A DNA stretch of 46,308 nt from Flectobacillus roseus (GCF_030056665.1 NZ_JASHIG010000047.1); one strand, 5' to 3'; counted from the stretch's first letter, positions 1 to 8,100 are shown. The notes: a model not told the origin generated them from the letters alone. A program made the numbers and translations.

Positions 1-151
1 ACGACTCACTGAAAATACGACTTTGACGAATCTCGTATTTTGTACTTTTCCAAGTTTTAGATTTTGAAGTTGCCATCATTAGTTGATTTTTGAGGGCAAC
101 CTATTTTAGGCAAGGACAACTCATCACTCACAATTCAGCACTCATACTCAC

Positions 152-556
152 TTACTTATTCACATCCATTGTTCTTGTCAACGTAGTGGGTTTAGAGGTA
201 TCTAGCACTACAGTTTTACGAATCGTTTCATGACCGTCGCTGATTTCGAAAGTATATTTTCCATCACCAAGCTCAGACATATCAAATTTACCATGATACG
301 ACTCTGTATTTTTACGAACAGTGGAGGTATTTAGGATTTCGCCATCTTCGTTTTTCAAGGTAATCGTTACCGATTTTCCAATGATTTTTTCAAGCATGAT
401 ATTCATTTTGGCTGCACCTTTGGTTTGGTACATGCCTATTCTGAATGTTTTGGCTTTGGCAGTATAGTTACTGTTGTTGTCGTTGTTGTCGGCTAATGAA
501 ACAAACGAAGTCAAAGCCATTAAAATTAATACTACAGGTTTAAAGAGCGTTTTCAT
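152..556 (-). CDS. small secreted protein, tandem paralog 1
   Basis: A 134-residue protein of unknown function. It starts with a typical signal peptide (MKT, hydrophobic core, cleavage probably after SLA near residue 22). The mature protein begins with an Asn/Asp-rich stretch (DNNDNNSN). The body looks like one small all-beta domain: an F-x-I-G-M-Y segment, a K-S-V-T-I-T-L-K strand, and the phrase GKFDMSELGDGKYTFEISDG, which resembles the end of FlgD-like or T9SS-type Ig modules that describe how a strand pair is built. It is clearly paralogous to the next gene at 823-1218 (shared LEK, YxGKFDMSxLxDGxYTFEIxDG and a C-terminal VNK). No lipobox is present, so it is probably periplasmic or exported. 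No T9SS sorting domain is added after this fold. Function not recognised; the call as a real gene is firm because of the paralog and signal peptide. Confidence 0.8.
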   Translation of the reverse strand: MKTLFKPVVLILMALTSFVSLADNNDNNSNYTAKAKTFRIGMYQTKGAAKMNIMLEKIIGKSVTITLKNEDGEILNTSTVRKNTESYHGKFDMSELGDGKYTFEISDGHETIRKTVVLDTSKPTTLTRTMDVNK

Positions 557-822
557 ATTATTGAATGAGAAGTTTAAATGAGGCTTACAGTCTTTTCAGA
601 CATTCAGCATATTAGATTAAAGAGGAATTTTACTGCGCTGTCGGCTCGTGGCTTTCAGCAATTTATATATTCAAAAAAGAGGTTTAGCCTTTATATATAT
701 TCAAAAAAAGAGGTTTTGCATGACTTGTAATCTTTCAATTGTCAGCGGTCAGTTATCAGTTATTACCAATACCTGACCACCGATGTCCAGATGTATAGCG
801 TTCGTCAGGCGCTAGGATTGGA
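557..822. repeat. spacer with a short direct repeat
   Basis: The spacer between the two paralogs holds two nearly identical copies of a 24-nt unit (TTTATATATTCAAAAAAGAG plus GTTT) at about 661-685 and 691-716. The second half (735-820) has degenerate CAGCGGTCAGTTATCAG/CCTGACCACCG text of the kind found in this genome's other intergenic repeats. No open frame is convincing. The direct repeat lies upstream of the gene ending at 152, so it could be regulatory or a slippage product. Confidence 0.5.
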
Positions 823-1218
823 CTATTTATTAACTGTCAGGTTTCTTGTTGTTTCTTGCGTTTCAGGAGACTGAAGATTTACAGTCTTAACAATTTTCTC
901 GGTTCCGTCAGTGATTTCGAAAGTATAAACTCCGTCTTCCAACTGGCTCATGTCAAACTTACCGTAATACGAAGGGGTATTTTTCGCAACATACTCTTGG
1001 TGTAATACTTTTCCCGAAGGGTCTTTCAAGATAATCTTTACCTTTTTATCGGTTACTTTTTCAAGCATCAAATTCATGTTTAGTGAATTTTTGCTTTTGA
1101 ACATGCCAACTTCAAACGTCTTCGTCTTATTTGCGTTGTTGTTGTCGTTGTTTGCGAAACTAACTACAGATAAAACTGTTAATGCAGAGATTGAGAAGAG
1201 TTGAGCGAACGTTTTCAT
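823..1218 (-). CDS. small secreted protein, tandem paralog 2
   Basis: A 131-residue protein, paralogous over its whole length to the gene at 152-556. The signal peptide (MKTFAQLF... with cleavage probably near SFA at residue 22) is followed by an Asn/Asp-rich start (NNDNNNANK) and the same small beta domain, with KVKIILKDPSGKVL and the GKFDMSQLEDGVYTFEITDG segment conserved. The two genes lie in the same direction about 270 bases apart. A likely -7 promoter element lies well upstream at 1352-1359, giving a leader of roughly 130 nt. The family resembles short Bacteroidota exported proteins annotated only as hypothetical. The conserved GKFDMS..DG.YTFEI block suggests a stand-alone Ig-like or FlgD-like module; that is inference from sequence style. 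Confidence 0.8.
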   Translation of the reverse strand: MKTFAQLFSISALTVLSVVSFANNDNNNANKTKTFEVGMFKSKNSLNMNLMLEKVTDKKVKIILKDPSGKVLHQEYVAKNTPSYYGKFDMSQLEDGVYTFEITDGTEKIVKTVNLQSPETQETTRNLTVNK

Positions 1219-1351
1219 GACTTTTATTAATGTTTAGAAAGTTAAACCTTAATGCTTGATTACATGATCAAGAAGAAAAGTTTTGATTGAGAGTTAATTT
1301 TTAAAACTGTTTTTGAATCTTTTACTTACTTGTTGTGCTGAATTCTTGTGT

Positions 1352-1359
1352 CAAAGATA
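1352..1359 (-). promoter_or_regulatory. -7 promoter element for the gene at 823-1218
   Basis: On the minus strand the site reads TATCTTTG, a full match to the Bacteroidota -7 consensus TAnnTTTG. A TTG that could act as -33 element lies 21 bases upstream (1381-1383). The predicted leader is about 130 nt, unusually long for this window. Confidence 0.5.
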
Positions 1360-1631
1360 TATGTTTAAGCCAGTACCTTGCAATACAAAATACCATAATC
1401 GGTCGTCTAGTCGGTTGAATGGTAAAAATCTCGGTACAAATTGTTGAGATATTGACTAAACTGGTAGGATATATGGATTAATGGTTAAGGCAGGTTTTTT
1501 CTTTGCGAATTCTATCCATAAGATGCAGGTAAAAGCAGAGATGTTGCATGAAGATTGAAAAAAAATATTTTTTTTTGAAAAGGGACAAAGGCTTGTAGGA
1601 GCAAAGGCACAAAGGGAAATGAGTCCCTTCT

Positions 1632-1658
1632 ATTTTCAAATCATCAAATTTTCAAATC
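1632..1658. repeat. TTTTCAAAT oligonucleotide repeat
   Basis: Two copies of TTTTCAAATCAT separated by a partial copy. The same unit forms a longer string at 25531-25590, so it is a dispersed intergenic motif and not chance alone. Confidence 0.4.
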
Positions 1659-1831
1659 ATACGATACCCATCCAACCCTGTAGCCATTCTTAAAGTCCGC
1701 ATACCATTCTTACAATCTTTCTTACTGGACAGCTTTCTACTATATAATATTGTATCAAGTAATTCGAGAAGATTTTGTAAATTTCATTCCTTACAAATCT
1801 ACATTCATACTTTATCCTCAAAATCAAAACT

Positions 1832-2515
1832 ATGTCAACAGAAGAAAAAAGCATTGGGAAGAAAATTCTGAGTTTCTTTATTCAAGATGTACCCGAATCA
1901 TCGCCAGCTACGCCCAGCCAAAGCGTAGCACCTGAGCCTCAAGCTACACCTGTTAGTCAGAATGTAGTACGACCACCAGAGACGAATGCTAGTACGGATA
2001 AGAAGTTTGTTGACCATTTTGTACAACTACTCGAAAAAGCGAATCTTCCGGGAGCCGACTATTTTGAGTTTATGCAAACCATGAAGAGCTTGTCGGGCTT
2101 GGGCTTATCTGAAGAAAAGCAGTTTCAGGCCGCTTGGGCAAGTTTTAGAACGATGGGAGGTGTTTCGGACATTAATATATTGGTCAATACCGCCAATCAA
2201 TATGTCCAAATGCTTGAAAATGACAAAGCTGCCTTTCTGAAAGATGCTGATGCGGCTATTAAAGAGCGTGTGGGCAATCTGCAAAATCAGGTAAAACAAA
2301 TGCAAGATGAAAACAAGCAAATGGCCGAACAGATTATTGCTTTACAAAAGAAGATAGAACAAAATAATAGCAGCATTGAGAAAGTATCGGGAGATATTGA
2401 AGAACAAAGTGCCAAAATCAATAATAACAAAGCAGGCTATCAGGTTACACATGATTTCTTTGTTGACCAAATCAAGTCTGATATTTTCAAGATACAAGAA
2501 CATTTGTTGAAATAA
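1832..2515 (+). CDS. soluble coiled-coil protein, first gene of a two-gene unit
   Basis: A 227-residue protein with no signal peptide and no membrane segment. Residues 1-20 (GKKILSFFIQD) look amphipathic. Residues 20-55 are a Pro/Ala/Ser-rich linker. Residues 58-130 form a helical globular part (FVDHFVQLLEKANLPGADYFEFMQ). Residues 140-205 are a Gln/Asn/Lys-rich heptad-repeat coiled coil, and a short helical end follows. The next gene begins 82 bases downstream on the same strand and also encodes a long coiled coil, so the two proteins may form a complex. The ATG chosen is the first that gives the whole folded protein; an upstream overlapping frame is not coding. The family is not recognised. 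The text is compatible with a cytoplasmic partner of a PspA-like membrane protein, which is inference. Confidence 0.8.
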   Translation: MSTEEKSIGKKILSFFIQDVPESSPATPSQSVAPEPQATPVSQNVVRPPETNASTDKKFVDHFVQLLEKANLPGADYFEFMQTMKSLSGLGLSEEKQFQAAWASFRTMGGVSDINILVNTANQYVQMLENDKAAFLKDADAAIKERVGNLQNQVKQMQDENKQMAEQIIALQKKIEQNNSSIEKVSGDIEEQSAKINNNKAGYQVTHDFFVDQIKSDIFKIQEHLLK

Positions 2516-2597
2516 GCTTCTAAACTTTTAAATTACTCGTGTCTCGTTGCTAAACTAACTATGCACGAATAGAAATTAACCAAAACCAATTAAACTA

Positions 2598-3608
2598 ATG
2601 GCAGATTTATCACAGATTGGAGGAGGTGATGCTCCCCAGAAATCATTTTGGAGTAAACCCGAAGGTGTTACCTCATTGTTGTTCTTAGGCGCAGCAGGAG
2701 CGGTGGGCTTGTATTACTTCAACAAGATTGTTGAGTTTTTGATTAAAGTAACTGAAAATACGCTTTATCTGGGCGCCTTGTTGGCGGTATTAGGTTTGTT
2801 TGTGTTTTTGATAACAAGTAAAGATGTACGCACAGCGGCATTTTTCTTGTTCAAAACTACGATGCGCAAAATTGCAGGTTTGGTGATTCAGCTAGATCCT
2901 ATCGCAATCATGAAAATCTATATCGAAGATTTGAAAGAAAAGCGTCAAAAAATGTCCGGTCAAATCGATATTTTGGCAGGTCAGTTGGTTAAACTGAATA
3001 AGAAAATCAATGAAAATAATGACCAAATCAAGCAAAAATTTGCGGAGGCTAACAAGGCAAATACCATGATTGATAAGCCAGGCATGAGAGAAGCTGCCTC
3101 GTTGGCAACGATCGAAGGAGCTGGTTTGCAAGAAATGAATGAGAAGTTGTTGCCTTTACAACGTAACATGAAGACTGTATTGAGCTTTATGGAAAAGGTA
3201 CAATCATCAGCAGATTATATTATCAAGGAAACCGAAATCAAGGTAAAATTGAAAGAGGCTGAATACGAAATAGTAAAAAGTAGCTCAAATGCCTTGAAAA
3301 CAGCCATCAGTATTTTTAAAGGAAATCCTGATAAAAAATTCTACTTCGATGAGTCGATGGAATATATCCAAGACGATATGAGTAAGAAATTAGGCGAAAT
3401 GAAGCGCGCGATGGATTTGTCAATGGACTTTATCAATGGCGTAGATATTCAAAATGGTATTTTGACAGACAAAGGTCAAGCCATGCTTGAAGCTTACAAT
3501 AGTGGTGAGTTCAAATTGATCAGTCTGGATTCGTCTCCAAGTACAGGTTCTTCTACGCCACATATTCCTCCTGCGAAGGATTCAGGATATAAAGGTTTGT
3601 TAGAATAA
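2598..3608 (+). CDS. two-TM membrane protein with PspA-like coiled coil
   Basis: A 336-residue protein. Residues 1-20 are polar and cytoplasmic. Two hydrophobic segments (about residues 25-48 and 55-76) form a helical hairpin in the membrane. From residue 90 on there is a long charged helical region. Its start (LDPIAIMKIYIEDLKEKRQK) resembles the N-terminal hairpin helix of PspA/IM30 proteins, in which a 'DPEK..' cap leads into a helix with a periodic Q/E/K pattern. The middle (about 105-260) continues as coiled coil with a break at DKPGMREA, and the last 35 residues are Ser/Pro-rich and disordered. Both termini should be cytoplasmic. It is co-directional with the coiled-coil protein at 1832-2515. 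A role in membrane maintenance is inference; the family was not recognised by name. Confidence 0.8.
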   Translation: MADLSQIGGGDAPQKSFWSKPEGVTSLLFLGAAGAVGLYYFNKIVEFLIKVTENTLYLGALLAVLGLFVFLITSKDVRTAAFFLFKTTMRKIAGLVIQLDPIAIMKIYIEDLKEKRQKMSGQIDILAGQLVKLNKKINENNDQIKQKFAEANKANTMIDKPGMREAASLATIEGAGLQEMNEKLLPLQRNMKTVLSFMEKVQSSADYIIKETEIKVKLKEAEYEIVKSSSNALKTAISIFKGNPDKKFYFDESMEYIQDDMSKKLGEMKRAMDLSMDFINGVDIQNGILTDKGQAMLEAYNSGEFKLISLDSSPSTGSSTPHIPPAKDSGYKGLLE

Positions 3609-3612
3609 GTAA

Positions 3613-3780
3613 TTGTGCAGAATGAGATTAAAGTTATGTGTTTAGGCAACAGGCACTAGGCAAAGAGTGTTAAAATGTTTTTTATTACCCACAGCCATGC
3701 TTTTTTCCAAAACCCACCGCCGAAAGCCGTTACCTGAAAGCCCAAAGCATAATCTTAAATTTTATTTTGCCCACTAACTT
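3613..3780. repeat. MITE-like intergenic repeat, copy A
   Basis: About 168 bases flanked by imperfect inverted repeats. The left arm reads GATTAAAGTTATGTGTTTAG and the right arm, read in reverse complement, starts GTGGGCAAAATAAAATTTAA and ends ATTATGCTTTGGGC. The centre contains GGCAACAGGCACTAGGCAAAG, AGTGTTAAAATGTTTTTTAT and CCACCGCCGAAAGCCG. The same arms and centre recur at 14883-15027 and 40382-40530. Copy A has an extra insert of about 20 bases after TTACCCACAG. Confidence 0.6.
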
Positions 3781-3858
3781 AATTACCCCAGCGAGAGTCA
3801 ATAATATGTCTCTTGCTTTTTTATGGCAAGGCTCTTCCTTAAATAATTCAATCCTTCG

Positions 3859-3889
3859 TTTGTGATTAGCTGGAGAAGCTATAATTTTG
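3859..3889 (+). promoter_or_regulatory. Bacteroidota-type promoter for the acyltransferase gene
   Basis: TTTG at 3859-3862 and TAATTTTG at 3882-3889 are separated by 19 bases. This matches the -33 TTTG / -7 TAnnTTTG architecture of Bacteroidota housekeeping promoters exactly. The start codon at 3957 would leave a leader of about 60 nt. Confidence 0.7.
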
Positions 3890-3956
3890 CAAACCTTATC
3901 CAAAGGCAAATGGTCGGCTAAGTAGTTGACTTTAAAGTTGCAAAAATTACAACTTC

Positions 3957-5144
3957 ATGGCTAAAAATCGCTTATCAGAAACAGTTTCGGCATCGACATC
4001 AGCACCTAACACGGAAAAATCCAAATCAGTATATTTCCCTAATCTTAATGGTGTACGGTTTATAGCGGCTTTCAGTGTGTTGATACATCATATCGAGCAA
4101 GCAAAAGCTGCTTTTGGTTTACCCAATTTATATTCCAATCATATTATCAAACACGCTGGGAAGCAGGGTGTCGGTTTGTTTTTTGTTTTGAGTGGTTTTT
4201 TGATTACTTATTTATTGCTCAGTGAAAAAAGTAAAAATAACAGTATCCATATCAAGAACTTCTATGTTCGCCGTGTGCTTCGTATATGGCCTATTTATTA
4301 CATTATTGTACTTTTAGGCACCTTAGTGTTACCACATTTCAAACTTTTTTATTGGCAATCTGCTGCGGAGGTATTAAGCCATGCAGAAGCTTTTTGGCCT
4401 CGCTTGTCATTGCTAATGATGATTTTGCCAAACCTTAGCTTTATTTTTTACGAGCTACCCTATCTCTGTTCACAAACTTGGTCGATTGGTGTCGAAGAGC
4501 AATTCTATTACCTTTGGCCTTGGTTGATTCGTGCTAATTCGTGGAAATCCAGATTAGGGATTATTGCTATTTTTATATTAGGTACAGCCTCTATCTTCTT
4601 GATTTACTTTTTCTTTTTTACCAATAATACCATCGACGAATTGCCTAAATATGTATTTTTCTTTTTTAGTCAATTTCGTATTATGATGATGGTTATGGGT
4701 GGAATAGGAGCTTATTTGGTATTTACCAAGCACTCAATTCTAGCATTTCTATTTCAGAGAAAAGTACAATTTGTCGTGTATGGTATTTTACTGACAATTA
4801 TTATCTCAGGCTACGAGTTTAAGGGAATAAATCTTGAATTATTAAGTGTTTTCTTCTGCTATTTTATCGTTAATGTTGCCGTAAACCCTCAGTCGATTAT
4901 AAATCTTGAGCAATCAGTGGTTTCTTATTTAGGTAAGATTTCCTACGGACTTTACATCTATCATATTGCTATCAACGTTGCTATTATGAACCTTTTACAG
5001 CCTTATCAACAAACATGGTCGCTGGGTGTGTATAACTTGGTCATGTATGGGCTAACCATCGGTTTGACGATTGCGGTAGCAAGTTTGTCTTTCCACTTTT
5101 TAGAACAAAAACTATTAGCTTTGAAGGTGAGGTTTAGTCACTAG
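3957..5144 (+). CDS. acyltransferase family 3 membrane protein
   Basis: A 395-residue polytopic inner-membrane protein of the acyltransferase-3 (OafA/YrhL) family, which moves acyl groups, usually acetyl, onto sugars of lipopolysaccharide, exopolysaccharide or peptidoglycan. The hallmark residues are present: YFPNLNGVRFIAAFSVLIHH with the catalytic His at about residue 43, GKQGVGLFFVLSGFLITYLL (about 68-87), the arginine motif YVRRVLRIWPIYYI (about 104-117), and SQTWSIGVEEQFYYLWPWL (about 173-191). About ten membrane segments are expected. A 27-residue polar N-terminus precedes the first membrane helix. It is followed after 22 bases by the membrane protein at 5167, probably in the same transcript. 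The acceptor cannot be told from the sequence. Confidence 0.92.
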   Translation: MAKNRLSETVSASTSAPNTEKSKSVYFPNLNGVRFIAAFSVLIHHIEQAKAAFGLPNLYSNHIIKHAGKQGVGLFFVLSGFLITYLLLSEKSKNNSIHIKNFYVRRVLRIWPIYYIIVLLGTLVLPHFKLFYWQSAAEVLSHAEAFWPRLSLLMMILPNLSFIFYELPYLCSQTWSIGVEEQFYYLWPWLIRANSWKSRLGIIAIFILGTASIFLIYFFFFTNNTIDELPKYVFFFFSQFRIMMMVMGGIGAYLVFTKHSILAFLFQRKVQFVVYGILLTIIISGYEFKGINLELLSVFFCYFIVNVAVNPQSIINLEQSVVSYLGKISYGLYIYHIAINVAIMNLLQPYQQTWSLGVYNLVMYGLTIGLTIAVASLSFHFLEQKLLALKVRFSH

Positions 5145-5166
5145 TCCTTAGAGCAAATCATATCTT

Positions 5167-6417
5167 ATGCCAATTATCGGAGTATTTATTGCTAAGCTTA
5201 TTGCGATGAGCTTGGCGTTTGTTGCCCAATATATTTTATGGAAAAAATATGCAAGCTTTCAAACATGGCTTACTCAAAATAAAGTAGGAGTAGTGAGTGC
5301 GTTGGTGGTTTTAACTCGTATTATTCCATTCATTTTAGTTTTTGTGATTCTCAAAGAAGAACCACGAGGCGATGTTCCCTTTTTTTATTACAAGGCCTCT
5401 CATGCGGTGCATCTCGATTTGGTTTATCGTGATTTTTGGTCATTTCATGCCCCTATTTTTTCCTATATTATTGCTTTACCTTTATTGATTGTCGATCATG
5501 CTAGTTCGATTGTCGCCTTGATGATGGTGGGAGAGTTAATTTGTGTGTGGTTGACTTACAAGCATTATAAAACTGTATCATCGGAGGCTTATGTCAAACT
5601 GCTTCATTATTTGATGTTACCAGCCCCAATCATTATATGTTTGTTGGGTGGTCAAGAAGATATTTGGTTGTGGGGTTTTGCTTTAGGAGCTTTGATGATT
5701 TGGAAAAAATCCAACAGCGATTTTCGTATGGGTTTGATGTTTGCCTTGTCATTACTTTGCTTAAAAGTAACGGTAGCGTTTTTCCTATTCCCATTATTTT
5801 TCTTGATTAAAGATAAATTTAAGTTTATCCTGAGTATGGCTGTGGTTGGCATTCCAAGTTTGGCTTTGCTCTATTACTTAGTTGGTTGGGATTTTTTGAT
5901 GTTGATTAAACATACTGAAGACCCATATTCGCCAAACTTATTCTCAGTTTTGCGTCCTTTTATTGGTGCTAGTGTCAATATCACCAAAATGAACTGGCTG
6001 GGACTTGGGTTATTTTTACCATTAGCTACGTGGATTGGTTTTAGTGTCAAAAATAAGTCATTCGAGCAAGCTTTTCCTTTGTTGTTTATTCTCACTTATG
6101 GTTTAATGCAGCTGTTTTTGCCAAGTGCGATGGCTTATTATATGTTTATATATTTGGTCATCATTGTATTTGAGTTGTGGAAACATACAGATGGCAAATT
6201 CTTGTTTGTGCTGTTATTGCTCAACTTTCTCCTGATTGTCGAACCATTTGTGTACGTGTATCACAACAATCCAGTTTTTGATAGTTTTGCAAAATTATCG
6301 AATGCGGGTTATGCTTTAGAATATCTCTTGCAATGGGCATTCGTAATCACGCTTATTTATGTGTTACGCGTGTGTTATTTGCGCCTGAAAGTTTTACCAG
6401 AACTAGCTCATAAATAG
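5167..6417 (+). CDS. polytopic membrane protein, probable GT-C glycosyltransferase (GT87/DUF2029-like)
   Basis: A 416-residue protein with ten or more hydrophobic segments and no signal sequence cleavage site. After the second or third helix there is a polar external loop (about residues 70-100) with GDVPFFYYKASHAVHLDL, a layout typical of GT-C transferases, in which an Asp in the first large loop binds the lipid-linked sugar donor. The pattern FHAPIFSYIIALPLLIV after the loop also fits the GT87/DUF2029 style. It lies 22 bases after the acyltransferase gene and probably shares its promoter. Together the two could decorate a surface glycan or lipid. The GT-C assignment rests on topology and loop text only and is moderate. 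Confidence 0.7.
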   Translation: MPIIGVFIAKLIAMSLAFVAQYILWKKYASFQTWLTQNKVGVVSALVVLTRIIPFILVFVILKEEPRGDVPFFYYKASHAVHLDLVYRDFWSFHAPIFSYIIALPLLIVDHASSIVALMMVGELICVWLTYKHYKTVSSEAYVKLLHYLMLPAPIIICLLGGQEDIWLWGFALGALMIWKKSNSDFRMGLMFALSLLCLKVTVAFFLFPLFFLIKDKFKFILSMAVVGIPSLALLYYLVGWDFLMLIKHTEDPYSPNLFSVLRPFIGASVNITKMNWLGLGLFLPLATWIGFSVKNKSFEQAFPLLFILTYGLMQLFLPSAMAYYMFIYLVIIVFELWKHTDGKFLFVLLLLNFLLIVEPFVYVYHNNPVFDSFAKLSNAGYALEYLLQWAFVITLIYVLRVCYLRLKVLPELAHK

Positions 6418-6469
6418 GGAATTAATCAGATAGTTTCCGAAAAAACTGGGTGATGGCAAGACTTTTCCG

Positions 6470-6477
6470 TAACTTTG
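6470..6477 (+). promoter_or_regulatory. -7 promoter element for the DEAD-box helicase
   Basis: TAACTTTG matches the Bacteroidota -7 consensus TAnnTTTG. It lies 70 bases before the ATG at 6548, giving a leader of about 64 nt. No strong -33 TTTG is visible. Confidence 0.5.
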
Positions 6478-6547
6478 CAGTTCACAAAAAATTGACTGAG
6501 GCGAGCGGCAAAAGAAAAACAGCTTGCGAATCAGTAAGTTACAAGTT

Positions 6548-7927
6548 ATGACTTTCGAAGAATTTGATTTAAATAGACAATTACTCAATGCCATCGCCGA
6601 TGCTGGATACGAGACCCCAAGTCCGATTCAGGAACAGGCTATTCCATTGGTAATGTCAGGGCATGATGTATTAGGAATCGCACAAACAGGTACAGGCAAA
6701 ACAGCAGCGTATTTGTTGCCAATTTTGATGAAAATCAAATACGCCCAAGGTATGCACCCACGTGTATTGATATTGGCACCCACCCGTGAATTGGTGATGC
6801 AGATAGATGCTACCATTACCCAATTGGCTACTTATACGGATATTCGCCACGTGGCAATTTATGGAGGGTTAGGTCCTAAAACACAGATAGAAACTATTAA
6901 AGCAGGTGTTGACATTTTGGTAGCTACACCGGGGCGCTTTATGGATATTTACCTCAAGGGCGAGTTGGTGGTAAAAGAACTTAAAACCCTCGTGCTTGAC
7001 GAAGCCGACAAAATGATGGATATGGGTTTTATGCCACAAATTCGTGGTATTTTGGAGGTAATTCCTTCTAAAAAACGCCAAAACCTATTGTTTTCTGCCA
7101 CATTCCCACCACGAGTAGAAAACCTGTCGCATGAGTTTTTGGAGTTTCCCAAAAAAGTAGAAGTAAGTCCACAGGCTACAACAGCCGAAATGGTCAATCA
7201 GATATTGTATGAACTACCAAACTTCAAAACCAAAATCAATCTGTTAGGCTCGTTAATGACCGATTCGGAGCGTTTCAATCGTGTGATTGTTTTTTGTAGA
7301 AGTAAAGAAGTAGCAGATAATATCTTTAAATTTTTAGCCAGAAAAGTCGTTCCTGAAGAAAGAATCCGAGTGATTCATGCCAACAAGGGGCAAAATACCC
7401 GTATCAATTCAATGGATGATTTCCGTGAAGGAAATATTCAGGTATTGGTAGCCACCGACGTAGCGGCAAGAGGAATTGATATTCAGATGGTAAGTCACGT
7501 TATCAATTTTGACGTTCCTATCATTTATGAAGATTATGTACACCGAATTGGTCGTACAGGTCGTGCCAATCAAACGGGTGAGGCGATTACCTTCATGACC
7601 ATTGCCGAAGAATATCATATCAAGAAGATTGAGAAAATCATCAAGATGCAGATTCCTCGTTATGAGCTACCAGAAGGCTTAACTATAGAGCAGACGCCAT
7701 TTATCGAAAATCAAGAAATGCTTCGTGAAATAGATGCTCAACGTAAGAAGGAAGACCCAACTTTTAAAGGAGCTTTTCACGAGAAAAAAGATATTAAAGT
7801 AAAGAGTAAAGAAAAGCAGGAACGCCAAAAGAAAAAGATCGTAGCAGGGGGTAAAGGACCTAAAAATGGTAGTTTTGGTGCGAAGGCAGGAGCAAGTTCT
7901 TCAAGAAGAAATACAAAGCGTAGATAA
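6548..7927 (+). CDS. DEAD-box ATP-dependent RNA helicase, RhlE-like
   Basis: A 459-residue RNA helicase that unwinds short RNA duplexes with ATP, with likely roles in ribosome assembly, RNA decay and cold adaptation. All family motifs are present in order: Q motif with FEEFDL and PSPIQEQAIP (residues 3-33), motif I AQTGTGKT (45-52), Ia PTREL (78-82), Ib TPGR (127-130), II DEAD (151-154), III SAT (183-185), IV VIVFCRSK, V ATDVAARGID and VI HRIGRTGR. The C-terminal 60 residues are Lys-rich and disordered, typical of an RNA-binding tail. The ATG at 6548 is preferred over an upstream in-frame TTG because the Q motif starts right after it. It stands alone, with its own promoter and terminator. Confidence 0.96.
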   Translation: MTFEEFDLNRQLLNAIADAGYETPSPIQEQAIPLVMSGHDVLGIAQTGTGKTAAYLLPILMKIKYAQGMHPRVLILAPTRELVMQIDATITQLATYTDIRHVAIYGGLGPKTQIETIKAGVDILVATPGRFMDIYLKGELVVKELKTLVLDEADKMMDMGFMPQIRGILEVIPSKKRQNLLFSATFPPRVENLSHEFLEFPKKVEVSPQATTAEMVNQILYELPNFKTKINLLGSLMTDSERFNRVIVFCRSKEVADNIFKFLARKVVPEERIRVIHANKGQNTRINSMDDFREGNIQVLVATDVAARGIDIQMVSHVINFDVPIIYEDYVHRIGRTGRANQTGEAITFMTIAEEYHIKKIEKIIKMQIPRYELPEGLTIEQTPFIENQEMLREIDAQRKKEDPTFKGAFHEKKDIKVKSKEKQERQKKKIVAGGKGPKNGSFGAKAGASSSRRNTKRR

Positions 7928-7948
7928 TAAACTGGTATTCTATGCGTT

Positions 7949-7989
7949 AAAATAAGGAGCGACACACTAGTGTAGTTCCTTATTTTTTT
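7949..7989 (+). terminator. rho-independent terminator of the helicase gene
   Basis: AAAATAAGGA pairs with TCCTTATTTT around a loop that contains the palindrome ACACTAGTGT. A run of seven T follows. Confidence 0.75.
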
Positions 7990-8100
7990 GTAATTTGGAA
8001 TAAAATCTCAGCAGAGACCTAATTACATTTCATCTAAAAGGCTAAATTAGAAAGCTCGAAATTTTATTTTTTTTGATAGAGAGTGCGTTTACCACCACTT

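Larger units (their letters stand above)
1219..1831. other. divergent intergenic region, 613 bases
   Basis: AT-rich spacer between the secreted paralog pair (leftward) and the coiled-coil operon (rightward). It holds the leftward promoter element at 1352-1359, a possible hairpin AGGGAC...GTCCCT around 1579-1629, and TTTTCAAAT-type strings at 1632-1658 that recur at 25531-25590. No coding frame here is credible. Confidence 0.5.
3609..3956. other. intergenic region with MITE-like repeat and promoter
   Basis: The 348-base gap between the coiled-coil unit and the acyltransferase gene. It holds a MITE-like repeat (3613-3780) and then the promoter of the acyltransferase gene (3859-3889). No gene is seen in it. 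Confidence 0.6.

Noticed and set aside
1632..1658. Short direct repeats as a CRISPR array.
   Set aside because: The units are about 9-12 bases, not regularly spaced, and no cas genes are present; the same applies to 25531-25590.
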